A DNA stretch of 64,000 nt from the NCBI GenBank assembly GCA_964621605.1, contig CAZUMJ010000004.1:1-64000 (forward strand). Reading direction: 5' to 3'. Positions 1 through 7,529 of this stretch are shown here, one piece after another. The first letter of the stretch is position 1. Every line of letters starts with the position of its first letter. The notes beneath the pieces were generated by a model. The model saw only the letters and a program-made list of their open reading frames with translations, made no database searches and was not told where the DNA came from. The translations under genes were made by a program, and so were the position numbers. This DNA comes from CAZUMJ01 sp964621605 (GTDB lineage: Bacteria; Actinomycetota; Acidimicrobiia; Acidimicrobiales; Iamiaceae).

Positions 1-66
<66 letters not shown>

Positions 67-483
67 GCGGGGTCGTCGGCGAAAACCACAACGGCCACCG
101 GGGTTTCCCGGTGGCCGTTGGAGAGGGCGTCGCCTGCGTCGGTCAAGGACCTAAGGCGAGGGCTCCAACGGCCTGCGGGCGTGGATCCAGCGATCCACGG
201 CGCGCGTGCCAAACGGCTTGGAGGTGGACACGACGGCGCGCGTGCACCCCACGGCGGCCATGTGGCCATACGTGGTGGCGGTCGCTGCTGCCATCGGGCT
301 GCTCCTCGTGCGGTGGAACCGGCGGGCGGACACCCGGCGGCGTGCCCATGGGACCACGACCACGACCACCCCGTCAAACGATTATTCGAGAGCGTCCAGA
401 TCGGAACCGCCCCGGCGCCCAGTTGGGGGTTCTCGGGGGCGTCCCCGGTACCCTGGAGGGTCGGCCCCAGGAGCACGACCGTC
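67..483. other. Non-coding leader before the TlpA-like gene
   Basis: About 415 bases without a gene I can defend. A perfect hairpin lies at 89-120. Several frames stay open because the DNA is GC-rich. One frame starting near 206 gives a short hydrophobic stretch but runs out of frame into the thioredoxin-like gene, so I do not call it. Confidence 0.6.
89..120. terminator. 14-bp perfect hairpin, candidate terminator
   Basis: Bases 89-102 are the exact reverse complement of 107-120, with a 4-base GTTT loop. On the minus strand the stem is followed by TGGTTTTC, a weak U-tract, so it could end a transcript coming from the right or act in both directions. It lies next to the G-run, so the gene it would serve on the left is not visible. 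Confidence 0.55.
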
Positions 484-1146
484 ATGGCAGACGACGCCCC
501 CCGCAGCGACCAGCACGTTTCCCCCACGACCGCCCGTCAGGCGCGCCGTGGCCCGCGCACCACTCGGCAGGCGTTCCTGCTCGGGCTGGGCGCGATGGCG
601 GTGTTCCTCGTCGGCGCCCTCATCGCCACGTTCTTCGTCGGAGGCGGCACCGCCAGCCGAGCCGACACGTCCGCCAACCGAAACGGCGTCGTCGGGTTCG
701 CTCCGCTCGGCAAGGGCACCAACCTCGTCGGCAAGTCCCTCTCAGAGGCTGGGTTGCTGTCGCTCGACGGCACCGTCACCGACCTGAAGACCGTCGCCGC
801 CGGCCGGCCGGTGCTCATCAACTTCTTCTCGCGCACCTGCGTGCCATGCGTGAAGGAGATGCCCGACCTGCAGGCCCACTTCACCGCAGCCGCAGGAAAG
901 CTGCACATGATCGGCGTCGACGTCGGCGACACCCAGGCCGACACGACGGCTTTCGTGAAGCAGACCGGCGTGACCTACCCGATCGTGCGCGACCCGCAAG
1001 GCCTCGTGTTGAGCGCCTACGGCGTGGGCAGCCTGCCGACGACGTTGGCGGTCGACGCCAACGGGAAGATCGTCGCCCAGCGCTTCGGCGCGTTCGGCGA
1101 CGGCGAACTGGCGGCCTTCATCTCGTCGCACGTCCCGGGTCGGTGA
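484..1146 (+). CDS. TlpA/ResA-like membrane-anchored thioredoxin
   Basis: A 220-residue protein with one N-terminal membrane segment (about residues 30-51) and an extracytoplasmic thioredoxin-fold domain carrying a CVPC redox motif at 119-122, followed by an EMPDLQ helix typical of TlpA/ResA. Such proteins reduce disulfides in apocytochromes or other exported proteins. The next gene encodes a CcdA-like membrane reductant transporter, and a cytochrome c domain is encoded further on (ctaC), so a role in cytochrome c maturation is a reasonable inference. I chose ATG 484 because the frame upstream has no protein-like composition and the membrane anchor follows this start directly. Confidence 0.85.
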   Translation: MADDAPRSDQHVSPTTARQARRGPRTTRQAFLLGLGAMAVFLVGALIATFFVGGGTASRADTSANRNGVVGFAPLGKGTNLVGKSLSEAGLLSLDGTVTDLKTVAAGRPVLINFFSRTCVPCVKEMPDLQAHFTAAAGKLHMIGVDVGDTQADTTAFVKQTGVTYPIVRDPQGLVLSAYGVGSLPTTLAVDANGKIVAQRFGAFGDGELAAFISSHVPGR

Positions 1147-1168
1147 CCGGCCCGCCGCCGGACGTGTC

Positions 1169-2083
1169 GTGATCGACGCACCGCTCGCCCTCGCGTTCAC
1201 TGCCGGGATGCTCGCCAGCGTGAACCCCTGCGGCTTCGCGATGCTGCCCGCGTACCTCTCCTACTTCCTCGGGGCCGAACGAGGGCAGCAGCCGGCCCAG
1301 GCGGGCGTCGTGCGTGCACTTGCGGTCGGCGCGGTGGTGTCGGCCGGTTTCATGGTCCTGTTCGCCGTCGCGGGGATGGCCCTGAGCTGGCTCTCTGTCA
1401 GCGTGTACGGGATCGCGCCATGGATCACCTTGGTGATCGGCACCGCACTGGTGGCCGTCGGGCTCGCGATGCTTGCCGGGTGGGAACCCAGCTTCGGCCT
1501 ACCCAAGCTGGAACGCGGCGGCGACGACCGGACCCTCGTGTCGATGTTCCTGTTCGGCATCTCCTACGGCATCGCCTCGTTGGGCTGCACGCTCCCGGTC
1601 TTCCTGGCCACGGTGTCGGGCACCTTCGAGCGGGCCAACGTGGCGTCGGGGGTGGCGGTCTACGTCGCCTACGCATTGGGCATGACGATGGTGCTGGTCG
1701 CGCTCACCGTCACCCTCGCGTTGGCACGACGGTCTCTCCTGCATGGGCTGCACCGCGTGCTGCCGTACGTGACGCGTGTGGCGGGGCTGCTGGTGGTCGC
1801 GGCCGGCGCGTACGTCACCTGGTACGGCGTCGTCGAGCTCCGCCTTCGCCGCAAGGGAACCGTCCGCACCGGGGCCGCCGTCGACACCGTGACGGGCTGG
1901 TCATCCACGATCTCGACCTGGGTGAACGACGTGGGGGCGCTGCGCATGGGCCTCCTCCTTGCCCTCGTCGTCACGCTCGCCGTGCTCGTCGGCGTCGCCC
2001 GTGCCGAGCACGACGAACAATCCGAGCACGACGAACAGGCTGAGCACGAAGGCAGCGACGCATCGGCCGAGGTCGCCCCGTAG
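1169..2083 (+). CDS. ccdA: CcdA/DsbD-family membrane electron carrier
   Basis: A polytopic membrane protein of 304 residues starting at GTG. The family moves reducing equivalents from cytoplasmic thioredoxin across the membrane to TlpA/ResA partners. The hallmark NPCG motif lies in the first helix (Cys21), and a second conserved cysteine sits in a SLGCTLPVF segment (Cys140). The tail after the last helix is a repetitive acidic stretch built on EHDEQ units, not part of the usual fold. The gene follows the TlpA-like gene by 22 bases, so the pair is probably one transcript. Its TAG stop is also part of the promoter box of the next gene. Confidence 0.85.
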   Translation: MIDAPLALAFTAGMLASVNPCGFAMLPAYLSYFLGAERGQQPAQAGVVRALAVGAVVSAGFMVLFAVAGMALSWLSVSVYGIAPWITLVIGTALVAVGLAMLAGWEPSFGLPKLERGGDDRTLVSMFLFGISYGIASLGCTLPVFLATVSGTFERANVASGVAVYVAYALGMTMVLVALTVTLALARRSLLHGLHRVLPYVTRVAGLLVVAAGAYVTWYGVVELRLRRKGTVRTGAAVDTVTGWSSTISTWVNDVGALRMGLLLALVVTLAVLVGVARAEHDEQSEHDEQAEHEGSDASAEVAP

Positions 2084-2086
2084 CCT
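2081..2086 (+). promoter_or_regulatory. -10 box TAGCCT, leaderless start of the LLM gene
   Basis: TAGCCT ends 6 bases before ATG 2093, exactly the -12 to -7 spacing expected if transcription starts on the A of the start codon. No clear -35 box was required for the call. The same geometry recurs before several other genes in this window. Confidence 0.55.
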
Positions 2087-2092
2087 CAGAGG

Positions 2093-3022
2093 ATGCAGCT
2101 CCGGATCTTCACCGAACCGCAGCAGGGCGCCACCTACGACCAGCTCCTCGCGGTCGCTCGAGCCACCGAACAGCTCGGCTTCGATGCCTTCTTCCGCTCC
2201 GACCACTACCTGCGCATCGGTCCGGGTCCCGCCGGCCCAGGCTCCACCGACGCGTGGATCACGCTGGCGGGCCTTGCACGCGAGACCTCACGGATCCGCT
2301 TGGGCACCCTCGTCACACCCGCCACCTTCCGGCTGCCAGGTCCGCTGGCGATCACCGTCGCACAGGTCGACGCGATGAGCGGTGGGCGCGTCGAGTTGGG
2401 CTTGGGCACCGGCTGGCTCGACGCCGAGCACACCGCCTACGGCATCCCGTTCCCGCCACTCGCCGACCGGTTCGCGCACCTCACCGAGCAACTCGAGATC
2501 GTCACCGGGTTGTGGGCCACGCCGATCGGCGAGCACTTCACGCACCGTGGGTCGCGGTACACGGTGGTCGACTCCCCGGCGCTGCCCAAGCCCACGCAGC
2601 GTCCGGGGCCTCCCATCATCATCGGAGGAGCCGGAGCACGCCGCACGCCGCAGCTCGCGGCCCGTTTCGCGGCCGAGTACAACGTCCCGTTCCACTCGGT
2701 CGACGACACCGCCGCGGCATTTGAGCGGGTGCAGGCCGCCGCGGTCGCGGTGGCACGCCCGGCCGACGACCTCATCCTGTCTGCCGCCCAGGTGGTGTGC
2801 TGCGGGCGCACGCAGACTGAGCTCACGCGACGAGCCGACGCGATAGGCCGCACGGTCGAGCAGCTCCGGATCGACGGCCTCGCCGGATCCCCCGAGGAGG
2901 TCCTCGACAAGCTCGGGCAGTTCGCCGAGGCGGGCGCCACGCGGGCGTACCTCCAGGTGCTCGACCTCGACGACCTCGACCACCTGGCGCTGCTCGCAGA
3001 CGAGGTGCTGCCGCACTGCTGA
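2093..3022 (+). CDS. LLM-class (likely F420-dependent) oxidoreductase
   Basis: A 309-residue luciferase-like monooxygenase-fold protein. It shows the family's N-terminal MQLRIFTEP strand, an RSDHY segment, a GGRVELGLGTGWLD region and a PPIIIGGAG strand near the middle. In actinobacteria this subgroup usually uses cofactor F420 and reduces or oxidises small organic substrates. The substrate cannot be told from sequence. It is transcribed in the same direction as ccdA with only 9 bases between them, but a promoter box overlaps the ccdA stop, so it may have its own leaderless transcript. Confidence 0.85.
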   Translation: MQLRIFTEPQQGATYDQLLAVARATEQLGFDAFFRSDHYLRIGPGPAGPGSTDAWITLAGLARETSRIRLGTLVTPATFRLPGPLAITVAQVDAMSGGRVELGLGTGWLDAEHTAYGIPFPPLADRFAHLTEQLEIVTGLWATPIGEHFTHRGSRYTVVDSPALPKPTQRPGPPIIIGGAGARRTPQLAARFAAEYNVPFHSVDDTAAAFERVQAAAVAVARPADDLILSAAQVVCCGRTQTELTRRADAIGRTVEQLRIDGLAGSPEEVLDKLGQFAEAGATRAYLQVLDLDDLDHLALLADEVLPHC

Positions 3023-3032
3023 CGCGGCGGGC

Positions 3033-3695
3033 TCAGGGCTGCAGCCGCTCGATCACCCAACCCGACTCGTTCGACAGGCCCGCCTCACGGCGGTACTGGA
3101 AGCGGTCGTGCAGCCGGTCAGCTCGGCCCACCCAGAACTCGACCTCGTCAGGCACGAGGCGCCAACCCACCCATGCCGGCGGGCGTGGCACGGGTCCGCC
3201 GTGCTGCTCGGCCTGCGCAGCCGCCTCGGCGACCTTCGCCTCGAGGGCGGCTCGGTCAGCCACCGGACGGCTCTGCGCGGACGCCCACGCGGCAACTTGG
3301 CTCGGACGGGGACGCGTCGTGAAGTAGGTGTCGACGACGGCGTCGGTCTCGCGCACGACCCGTCCGCGCACGCGCACCTGGCGGCCGACCAGGTACCAGG
3401 CGAACAACAGCGCGGCTTGGGGGTTCGCCTCCAGGTCGGTCCCCTTGCGGCTCTCGGCGTTGCCGTAGAAGGTGAACCCTTCGGCACCGAAGGCCTTCAA
3501 CAACACCATGCGCGCCGACGGCGCGCCCGTGGAGTCCGCCGTCGCCAGCACGACTGCGTTCGGGTCGGACGTCTCGGTGCCAGCCCATTCCCGGAACCAG
3601 CCGGCGAACTGCTCGATCGGATCCGCGGCCAGGTCGGCCCGGGTCAGGCCGGCTCCTCGGTACTGCTCGCGGAGCGCGGAGAGGTCGTGGTGCAC
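3033..3695 (-). CDS. pdxH: Pyridoxamine 5'-phosphate oxidase
   Basis: A cytoplasmic FMN enzyme of 220 residues that oxidises pyridoxine or pyridoxamine phosphate to PLP, the last step of vitamin B6 salvage. The N-terminal LREQYRGAGL, the central RMVLLKAF and FYGNAESRKG segments and the C-terminal ERLQP ending match PdxH. GTG 3695 gives the usual family length and starts at VHHDLSALREQY. No ATG lies nearby in frame. It ends 10 bases from the converging LLM gene. The GTG lies within one arm of a 12-bp inverted repeat (3689-3721), which may limit translation or end transcription from the upstream transporter operon. Confidence 0.85.
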   Translation of the reverse strand: MHHDLSALREQYRGAGLTRADLAADPIEQFAGWFREWAGTETSDPNAVVLATADSTGAPSARMVLLKAFGAEGFTFYGNAESRKGTDLEANPQAALLFAWYLVGRQVRVRGRVVRETDAVVDTYFTTRPRPSQVAAWASAQSRPVADRAALEAKVAEAAAQAEQHGGPVPRPPAWVGWRLVPDEVEFWVGRADRLHDRFQYRREAGLSNESGWVIERLQP

Positions 3696-3721
3696 CCGGT
3701 CAGCCTGCCACCGGGTGCACC
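3689..3721. repeat. 12-bp inverted repeat across the pdxH start
   Basis: Bases 3689-3700 are the exact reverse complement of 3710-3721, separated by 9 bases. The repeat sits between the stop of the binding-protein gene (3739) and the body of pdxH and includes the pdxH GTG. It could be a terminator for the betaine-type transporter operon, an operator, or an RNA hairpin hiding the pdxH start. There is no U-tract in either direction. Confidence 0.6.
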
Positions 3722-3738
3722 GGCACCACGAGCCCGGC

Positions 3739-4779
3739 TCAGCCTTCCGCGAAGCGCAAGCCGTACGTCTTCTCGAGCCCCGGGATGCACTGGGCGTTCG
3801 TCGCGCACGCCGGAGCGACGCCCCACCGCAGCGGGACATCCGCTGCCGCGACATCCGACAGCGAAGTGAGGTTGTACTTCTTGGCCGTCGCGGCGGTGAC
3901 GACGAAGACGTTGACACTGCTCACGGCTGACGGCGTGAGGAGCGTCACGCCCTTCGCTGCCGCCGCCTTCTTCGCAGCGGTGTAGGTCGTGTCGAGATCG
4001 GCGCTCGGGGTTGCCTTCGCGTCGAGGTACACGAGCAGGCTGGCGGTGAACTCGGGGACCACGTCGATGTCACCACGGGTGAGCAGCGGGATGTATGCGG
4101 CACGCTCGCCGATGTTGGGGTGCACCTTCACGTCTGCACCGGCACCCGCGAGCGCCGCGGCGTAGAGCTCCGCGACGACCTCCGATTCGGTGAACCCGGC
4201 AGATCCGACGGTGAGCGAGCCGGTGACCGGGTGCGTGCCGCTGAGGGGATGCGCGCCGAGCCAGGCCTTGGCGACATCGTCGGGGTTCTGGCCGTCGACC
4301 GACACCTGCTGCACCATCTGCTGCACATCAGCCTGGGTCAGCGCTGCGCTGACCTCGTCGAGCACGGCCGACACCTCGGGCGACGCCTTGTCGGTCCGAA
4401 TCGCCGGCACGAAGTTGTCGGCAGCCTGCAGGTGCTTGTCGTCGGTGAGCACGACCCAACCGTTGGCGGCGATCGCACCGTTCACGGAGAAGAGCTCAGC
4501 CACATCGACAGACCCCTTCTGCAGGGCAGCCACGGAGAGCGGACCTCCGGCATCGAGCACCTTGTAGCGCTGCACCACCCCGCCCGAACCGGCGGTACCG
4601 GTCCCGGTGCCAGCGGGCCCCGTCGTCGTGTCCGTGCTGGACGTGCAGGCGGTGGCGACAAGCGAGCAGGCGAGGATCCCGATGACGAGGAGTCGTCCCC
4701 GCGCGGCGCGTCGATGGACGGACCGCTGCACGCTGACGCGCGCGCCGCGGCGGCTAGAAGGGTTGAGGGGTGTGGGCAC
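3739..4779 (-). CDS. Glycine-betaine/choline-type binding lipoprotein, lobes in permuted order
   Basis: A 346-residue substrate-binding protein for the ABC importer encoded upstream. GTG 4779 follows a GGAGGAGG ribosome site and gives a lipoprotein signal with Cys45 in a LVATAC lipobox. The order of halves is unusual. Residues about 70-180 match what is normally the C-terminal half of OpuCC/OsmF-type proteins (LDAGGPLSVAALQKG, NGAIAANGWVVLTDDKH, the VSVDG region). Residues about 187-346 match the normal N-terminal half (VGSAGFTESEVVAELY, GDIDVVPEFTASLL, LTSLSDVA) and end at GLEKTYGLRFAEG, where the normal protein would enter its second half. It looks like an intact circular permutation, not a fragment. 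The compatible solute bound is not known. Confidence 0.85.
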   Translation of the reverse strand: MPTPLNPSSRRGARVSVQRSVHRRAARGRLLVIGILACSLVATACTSSTDTTTGPAGTGTGTAGSGGVVQRYKVLDAGGPLSVAALQKGSVDVAELFSVNGAIAANGWVVLTDDKHLQAADNFVPAIRTDKASPEVSAVLDEVSAALTQADVQQMVQQVSVDGQNPDDVAKAWLGAHPLSGTHPVTGSLTVGSAGFTESEVVAELYAAALAGAGADVKVHPNIGERAAYIPLLTRGDIDVVPEFTASLLVYLDAKATPSADLDTTYTAAKKAAAAKGVTLLTPSAVSSVNVFVVTAATAKKYNLTSLSDVAAADVPLRWGVAPACATNAQCIPGLEKTYGLRFAEG

Positions 4780-5530
4780 GGTGGCCTCCTCCGGGTTGGT
4801 GATCGAACACGGTCGCGGTGGTGCGACCGGCAGGTGCACGGGCGCCGCGGCGCAGCCCCCGGGGTGTCAGGAGTCGTTGCACGAGCGCGAACGCACCCTC
4901 CGTGACGAGCGCGAACGCCGCGACGAGCACGACGCCACTCACCATCTGCACGCTTCCTGCCTCGCCGAGCGCGATGCCGTCGACGATCGGTCGCCCCAGG
5001 CCGCCTGCCCCTACGACTGCCGCCAGCGTGGCGGTGGCGACGACCTGGACCGCGGCGGTGCGCACCCCGCCCAACACGAGCGGCAACGCGACGGGGAGCT
5101 CGACCCGCCACAGCGCCTGGAGGTCGGACAGGCCGGTCCCTCGGGCGGCATCACGCAGCTCATCAGGTACCTCTGCCACGCCGACATACGCGTTCGTGAT
5201 CAGCGGAGGCATTGCCAGCATCACCAACGCGACGAAGACGAACCACGAGCCGACAACCGGCGTGTCCTGGAGGCCGAACAACTGGGTGCCGACCACCAGG
5301 ATGGCGAACGACGGCACCGCCCGCCCCACGTTCGACACGTTCACAGCCAGCCGGCCGAAGCGGCGGCGATGCCCCAACCAGACCGCGACCGGAACGACAG
5401 CGACAACCGCGAAGGTGAGCGCCGCGCCCGACATCTCGGCGTGCTCCCCGAGTCGTTGGGCGAACCCACCGGCGTCCCACCAGTGCTCCCGCACCCGCAG
5501 GTAGGCGACGACGTCGCCGAGCAAGCTCAC
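4754..5530 (-). CDS. Betaine/choline-type ABC permease, second copy
   Basis: A 258-residue inner-membrane permease of the OpuCB/OpuCD (ProW-like) family with about five or six helices. The EVPDELRDAARGTG segment is the cytoplasmic coupling loop that docks on the ATPase. The start is GTG 5530, whose last bases overlap the TGA of the upstream permease as GTGA, so translation is coupled. Its 3' end overlaps the start of the binding-protein gene by 26 bases. It forms a heteromeric channel with the neighbouring permease by analogy to OpuC systems. Confidence 0.85.
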   Translation of the reverse strand: MSLLGDVVAYLRVREHWWDAGGFAQRLGEHAEMSGAALTFAVVAVVPVAVWLGHRRRFGRLAVNVSNVGRAVPSFAILVVGTQLFGLQDTPVVGSWFVFVALVMLAMPPLITNAYVGVAEVPDELRDAARGTGLSDLQALWRVELPVALPLVLGGVRTAAVQVVATATLAAVVGAGGLGRPIVDGIALGEAGSVQMVSGVVLVAAFALVTEGAFALVQRLLTPRGLRRGARAPAGRTTATVFDHQPGGGHRAHTPQPF

Positions 5531-6240
5531 GACGGCCCCCACCCGGCTCGGGGCGATGCCGCCGGACGCGTGGGTTGCCGCTCGGCCAGCACCGTCCACG
5601 GCGTGAGCAGGCGTTGCGCTCTGGCCAGAAGGACGTCTGCGACCACGGCCAACGCGATCGACAGCACCGCACCGACCGTGACCGCGGTCCGGATCGGTCG
5701 CGTCAGCCCGATCGAGATGAGCGCACCCAAGCCGCCGAGTCCGACCGCCCCGGCGATGGTGAGCAGCCCGATGGTGCTCACCGTGGCGACACGCACACCC
5801 GCCGCGAGCGACGGCATCGCCAGGGGAAGCTCGACGCGGACAAGGCGAGTCCAGCGCCCCATCCCCGCTCCCAGCGCAGCGTCACGCACCTCATCAGGCA
5901 CCGCGTCGAGGCCCAGCACGACGTTGCGCACCAGGATCAGCAACGTGTAGGCGACGAGCGGGACCAGCACGGTGAGCGACCCGCCCCCGAGGTAAGGGAT
6001 GAGCACCGCGAACGCCGCGATCGACGGGATGGTGTACAGCACTCCTGTCACGCCCAGCGCGGGGCCGAGTGCCCAGCGGTGTCGGTGGGCATACACGCCC
6101 ACCGGGACCGAGATCGCAATCCCGAGCATGACCGCGAGCACGGTCAGCTCGACGTGCACCCACAGGTCATGGCGGATCAGGTCACCGTTGCGATCGATCC
6201 AGTCCCACCAGAGCCAGCGTTCGGTGTTGCTCGCGTACAT
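5527..6240 (-). CDS. Betaine/choline-type ABC permease, first copy
   Basis: A 237-residue membrane permease related to the next gene. It shows the family coupling loop (DAVPDEVRDAALGAGMG) and a hydrophobic core with a TIPSIAAFAVLIP helix. ATG 6240 has a GGGAGGGG ribosome site a few bases upstream. It is the first gene of a permease-permease-binding protein operon on the minus strand. The ATPase is encoded divergently, which is less common than a single operon for this type of importer. Confidence 0.85.
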   Translation of the reverse strand: MYASNTERWLWWDWIDRNGDLIRHDLWVHVELTVLAVMLGIAISVPVGVYAHRHRWALGPALGVTGVLYTIPSIAAFAVLIPYLGGGSLTVLVPLVAYTLLILVRNVVLGLDAVPDEVRDAALGAGMGRWTRLVRVELPLAMPSLAAGVRVATVSTIGLLTIAGAVGLGGLGALISIGLTRPIRTAVTVGAVLSIALAVVADVLLARAQRLLTPWTVLAERQPTRPAASPRAGWGPS

Positions 6241-6412
6241 GTGGAGCCCCTCCCGCAGCGTGCGCCCCGGAGCTTTGCGCGCGGCGCCAGCCAACCATCG
6301 GGGGGCGGACGCCACGCTGGGTCGTCGTGCAAGCGACCCTACCGTCAGGGACGGCGCTCCGTCAGGGAGCCCCCGGGGAGGGCACACACCGCCGGCAGTC
6401 CACGCGCGGCGG

Positions 6413-6418
6413 TAGCCT
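6413..6418 (+). promoter_or_regulatory. -10-like TAGCCT in the divergent transporter intergenic region
   Basis: The 257-base gap between the first permease and the ATPase contains TAGCCT at 6413-6418, the same hexamer as used at 2081, 22167 and 41353. Transcription from it would begin near 6425 and give a leader of roughly 50-75 bases before the ATPase start. I found no convincing operator. Confidence 0.35.
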
Positions 6419-6497
6419 CGGTGATGCCGCCTGTGCTCCCGCACCCCAGGTGTCGCGCGACGTCCCGTGCGGCATGCATCGCAGGCGCTCACCCACC

Positions 6498-7529
6498 ATG
6501 TTGCGCCTCGACCGGGTCACCAAGCGCTTCGGCGACACCACCGTGGTCGACGCGCTCGAACTCGACATCGCCACCGGCGACGTGTGCGTGCTCATCGGAC
6601 CGTCGGGCTGCGGGAAGACCACCACGCTGCGGATGATCAACCGCCTGGTCGAGCCCACGAGTGGCCGCATCTTCCTCGACGGCGAGGACGTCACCACGGT
6701 CGACGCGGTCCAACTCCGCCGGCGGATGGGCTACGTCATCCAACAGGTCGGGCTCTTCCCGCACCAGACCATCGCGCAGAACGTCGGCACCGTCCCCCAC
6801 CTGCTCGGCTGGGACCGCGCCCGCATACGCCAACGTGTCGACGAGTTGCTGGAGCTCGTCGGCCTCGACCCCGACACCTACGGGCAGCGCTATCCGTCCG
6901 CGCTCTCAGGCGGGCAGCGCCAACGCGTCGGGGTCGCCCGGGCGCTCGCCGCAGACCCACCGGTCCTGCTCATGGACGAGCCGTTCGGCGCCCTCGATCC
7001 GATCACGCGTGACCGGCTGCAAGGCGAGTTCGCACGGCTGCAGGCGGAACTGGGGAAGACGGTCGTGTTCGTCACCCACGATCTGGCGGAAGCCGTCCGC
7101 TTGGGCGATCACATCGCCCTGCTCGGAGTGGACGGCCGCCTCGCTCAACACGCCACGCCAGCAGAGCTGCTCGGATGCCCGGCCACCCCGTTCGTGGAAT
7201 CGTTCGTCGGAACCGACCGGGGCCTCATCGGGCTCGAGGTCGCGGTCCTCGATGAGCAGTGCCTCAGCACACCGCAGGCGCTCGGCCTCGACTCGCCCGA
7301 CGCGCTGGCCCACAAGATGAGCAGCCCGCCTCCGACGCTGCAGATCGGCGTGGCATCGCTCAAGGATGCGCTCGCGGCGCTGCTCCTCCACGACGAAGGC
7401 TGGCTTCCGGTCGTGGACGCCGATGGTCGCCATCTGGGGGTCGTCACCCCCGACGCCATCCACGCCCGCGCCCGCTCGTTGGCACGCCGCGGCGACGGCC
7501 GGAGCCCCGAAGGGCCTTCCGTCAGCTGA
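6498..7529 (+). CDS. Betaine/choline-type ABC importer ATPase
   Basis: A 343-residue ATPase for the importer encoded on the opposite strand. It has Walker A GPSGCGKTT near residue 35, a Q-loop VIQQVGLFPH, signature LSGGQRQRVGVARAL, Walker B VLLMDEPFGALD and the switch histidine in VFVTHDLAEA. After the nucleotide domain comes a C-terminal extension of about 100 residues with a weakly CBS-like end (LPVVDADGRHLGVVT). In OpuA-type importers CBS domains sense ionic strength, so an osmosensing role is possible. ATG 6474 is an alternative start. The last 8 bases overlap the 3' end of serS tail to tail. Confidence 0.85.
   Translation: MLRLDRVTKRFGDTTVVDALELDIATGDVCVLIGPSGCGKTTTLRMINRLVEPTSGRIFLDGEDVTTVDAVQLRRRMGYVIQQVGLFPHQTIAQNVGTVPHLLGWDRARIRQRVDELLELVGLDPDTYGQRYPSALSGGQRQRVGVARALAADPPVLLMDEPFGALDPITRDRLQGEFARLQAELGKTVVFVTHDLAEAVRLGDHIALLGVDGRLAQHATPAELLGCPATPFVESFVGTDRGLIGLEVAVLDEQCLSTPQALGLDSPDALAHKMSSPPPTLQIGVASLKDALAALLLHDEGWLPVVDADGRHLGVVTPDAIHARARSLARRGDGRSPEGPSVS

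Noticed and set aside
206..787. Open frame with a short membrane-like stretch near its start
   Set aside because: After about 70 codons it becomes the out-of-frame reading of the TlpA-like gene, has no ribosome site and shows Ser/Arg-rich composition typical of shadow frames.
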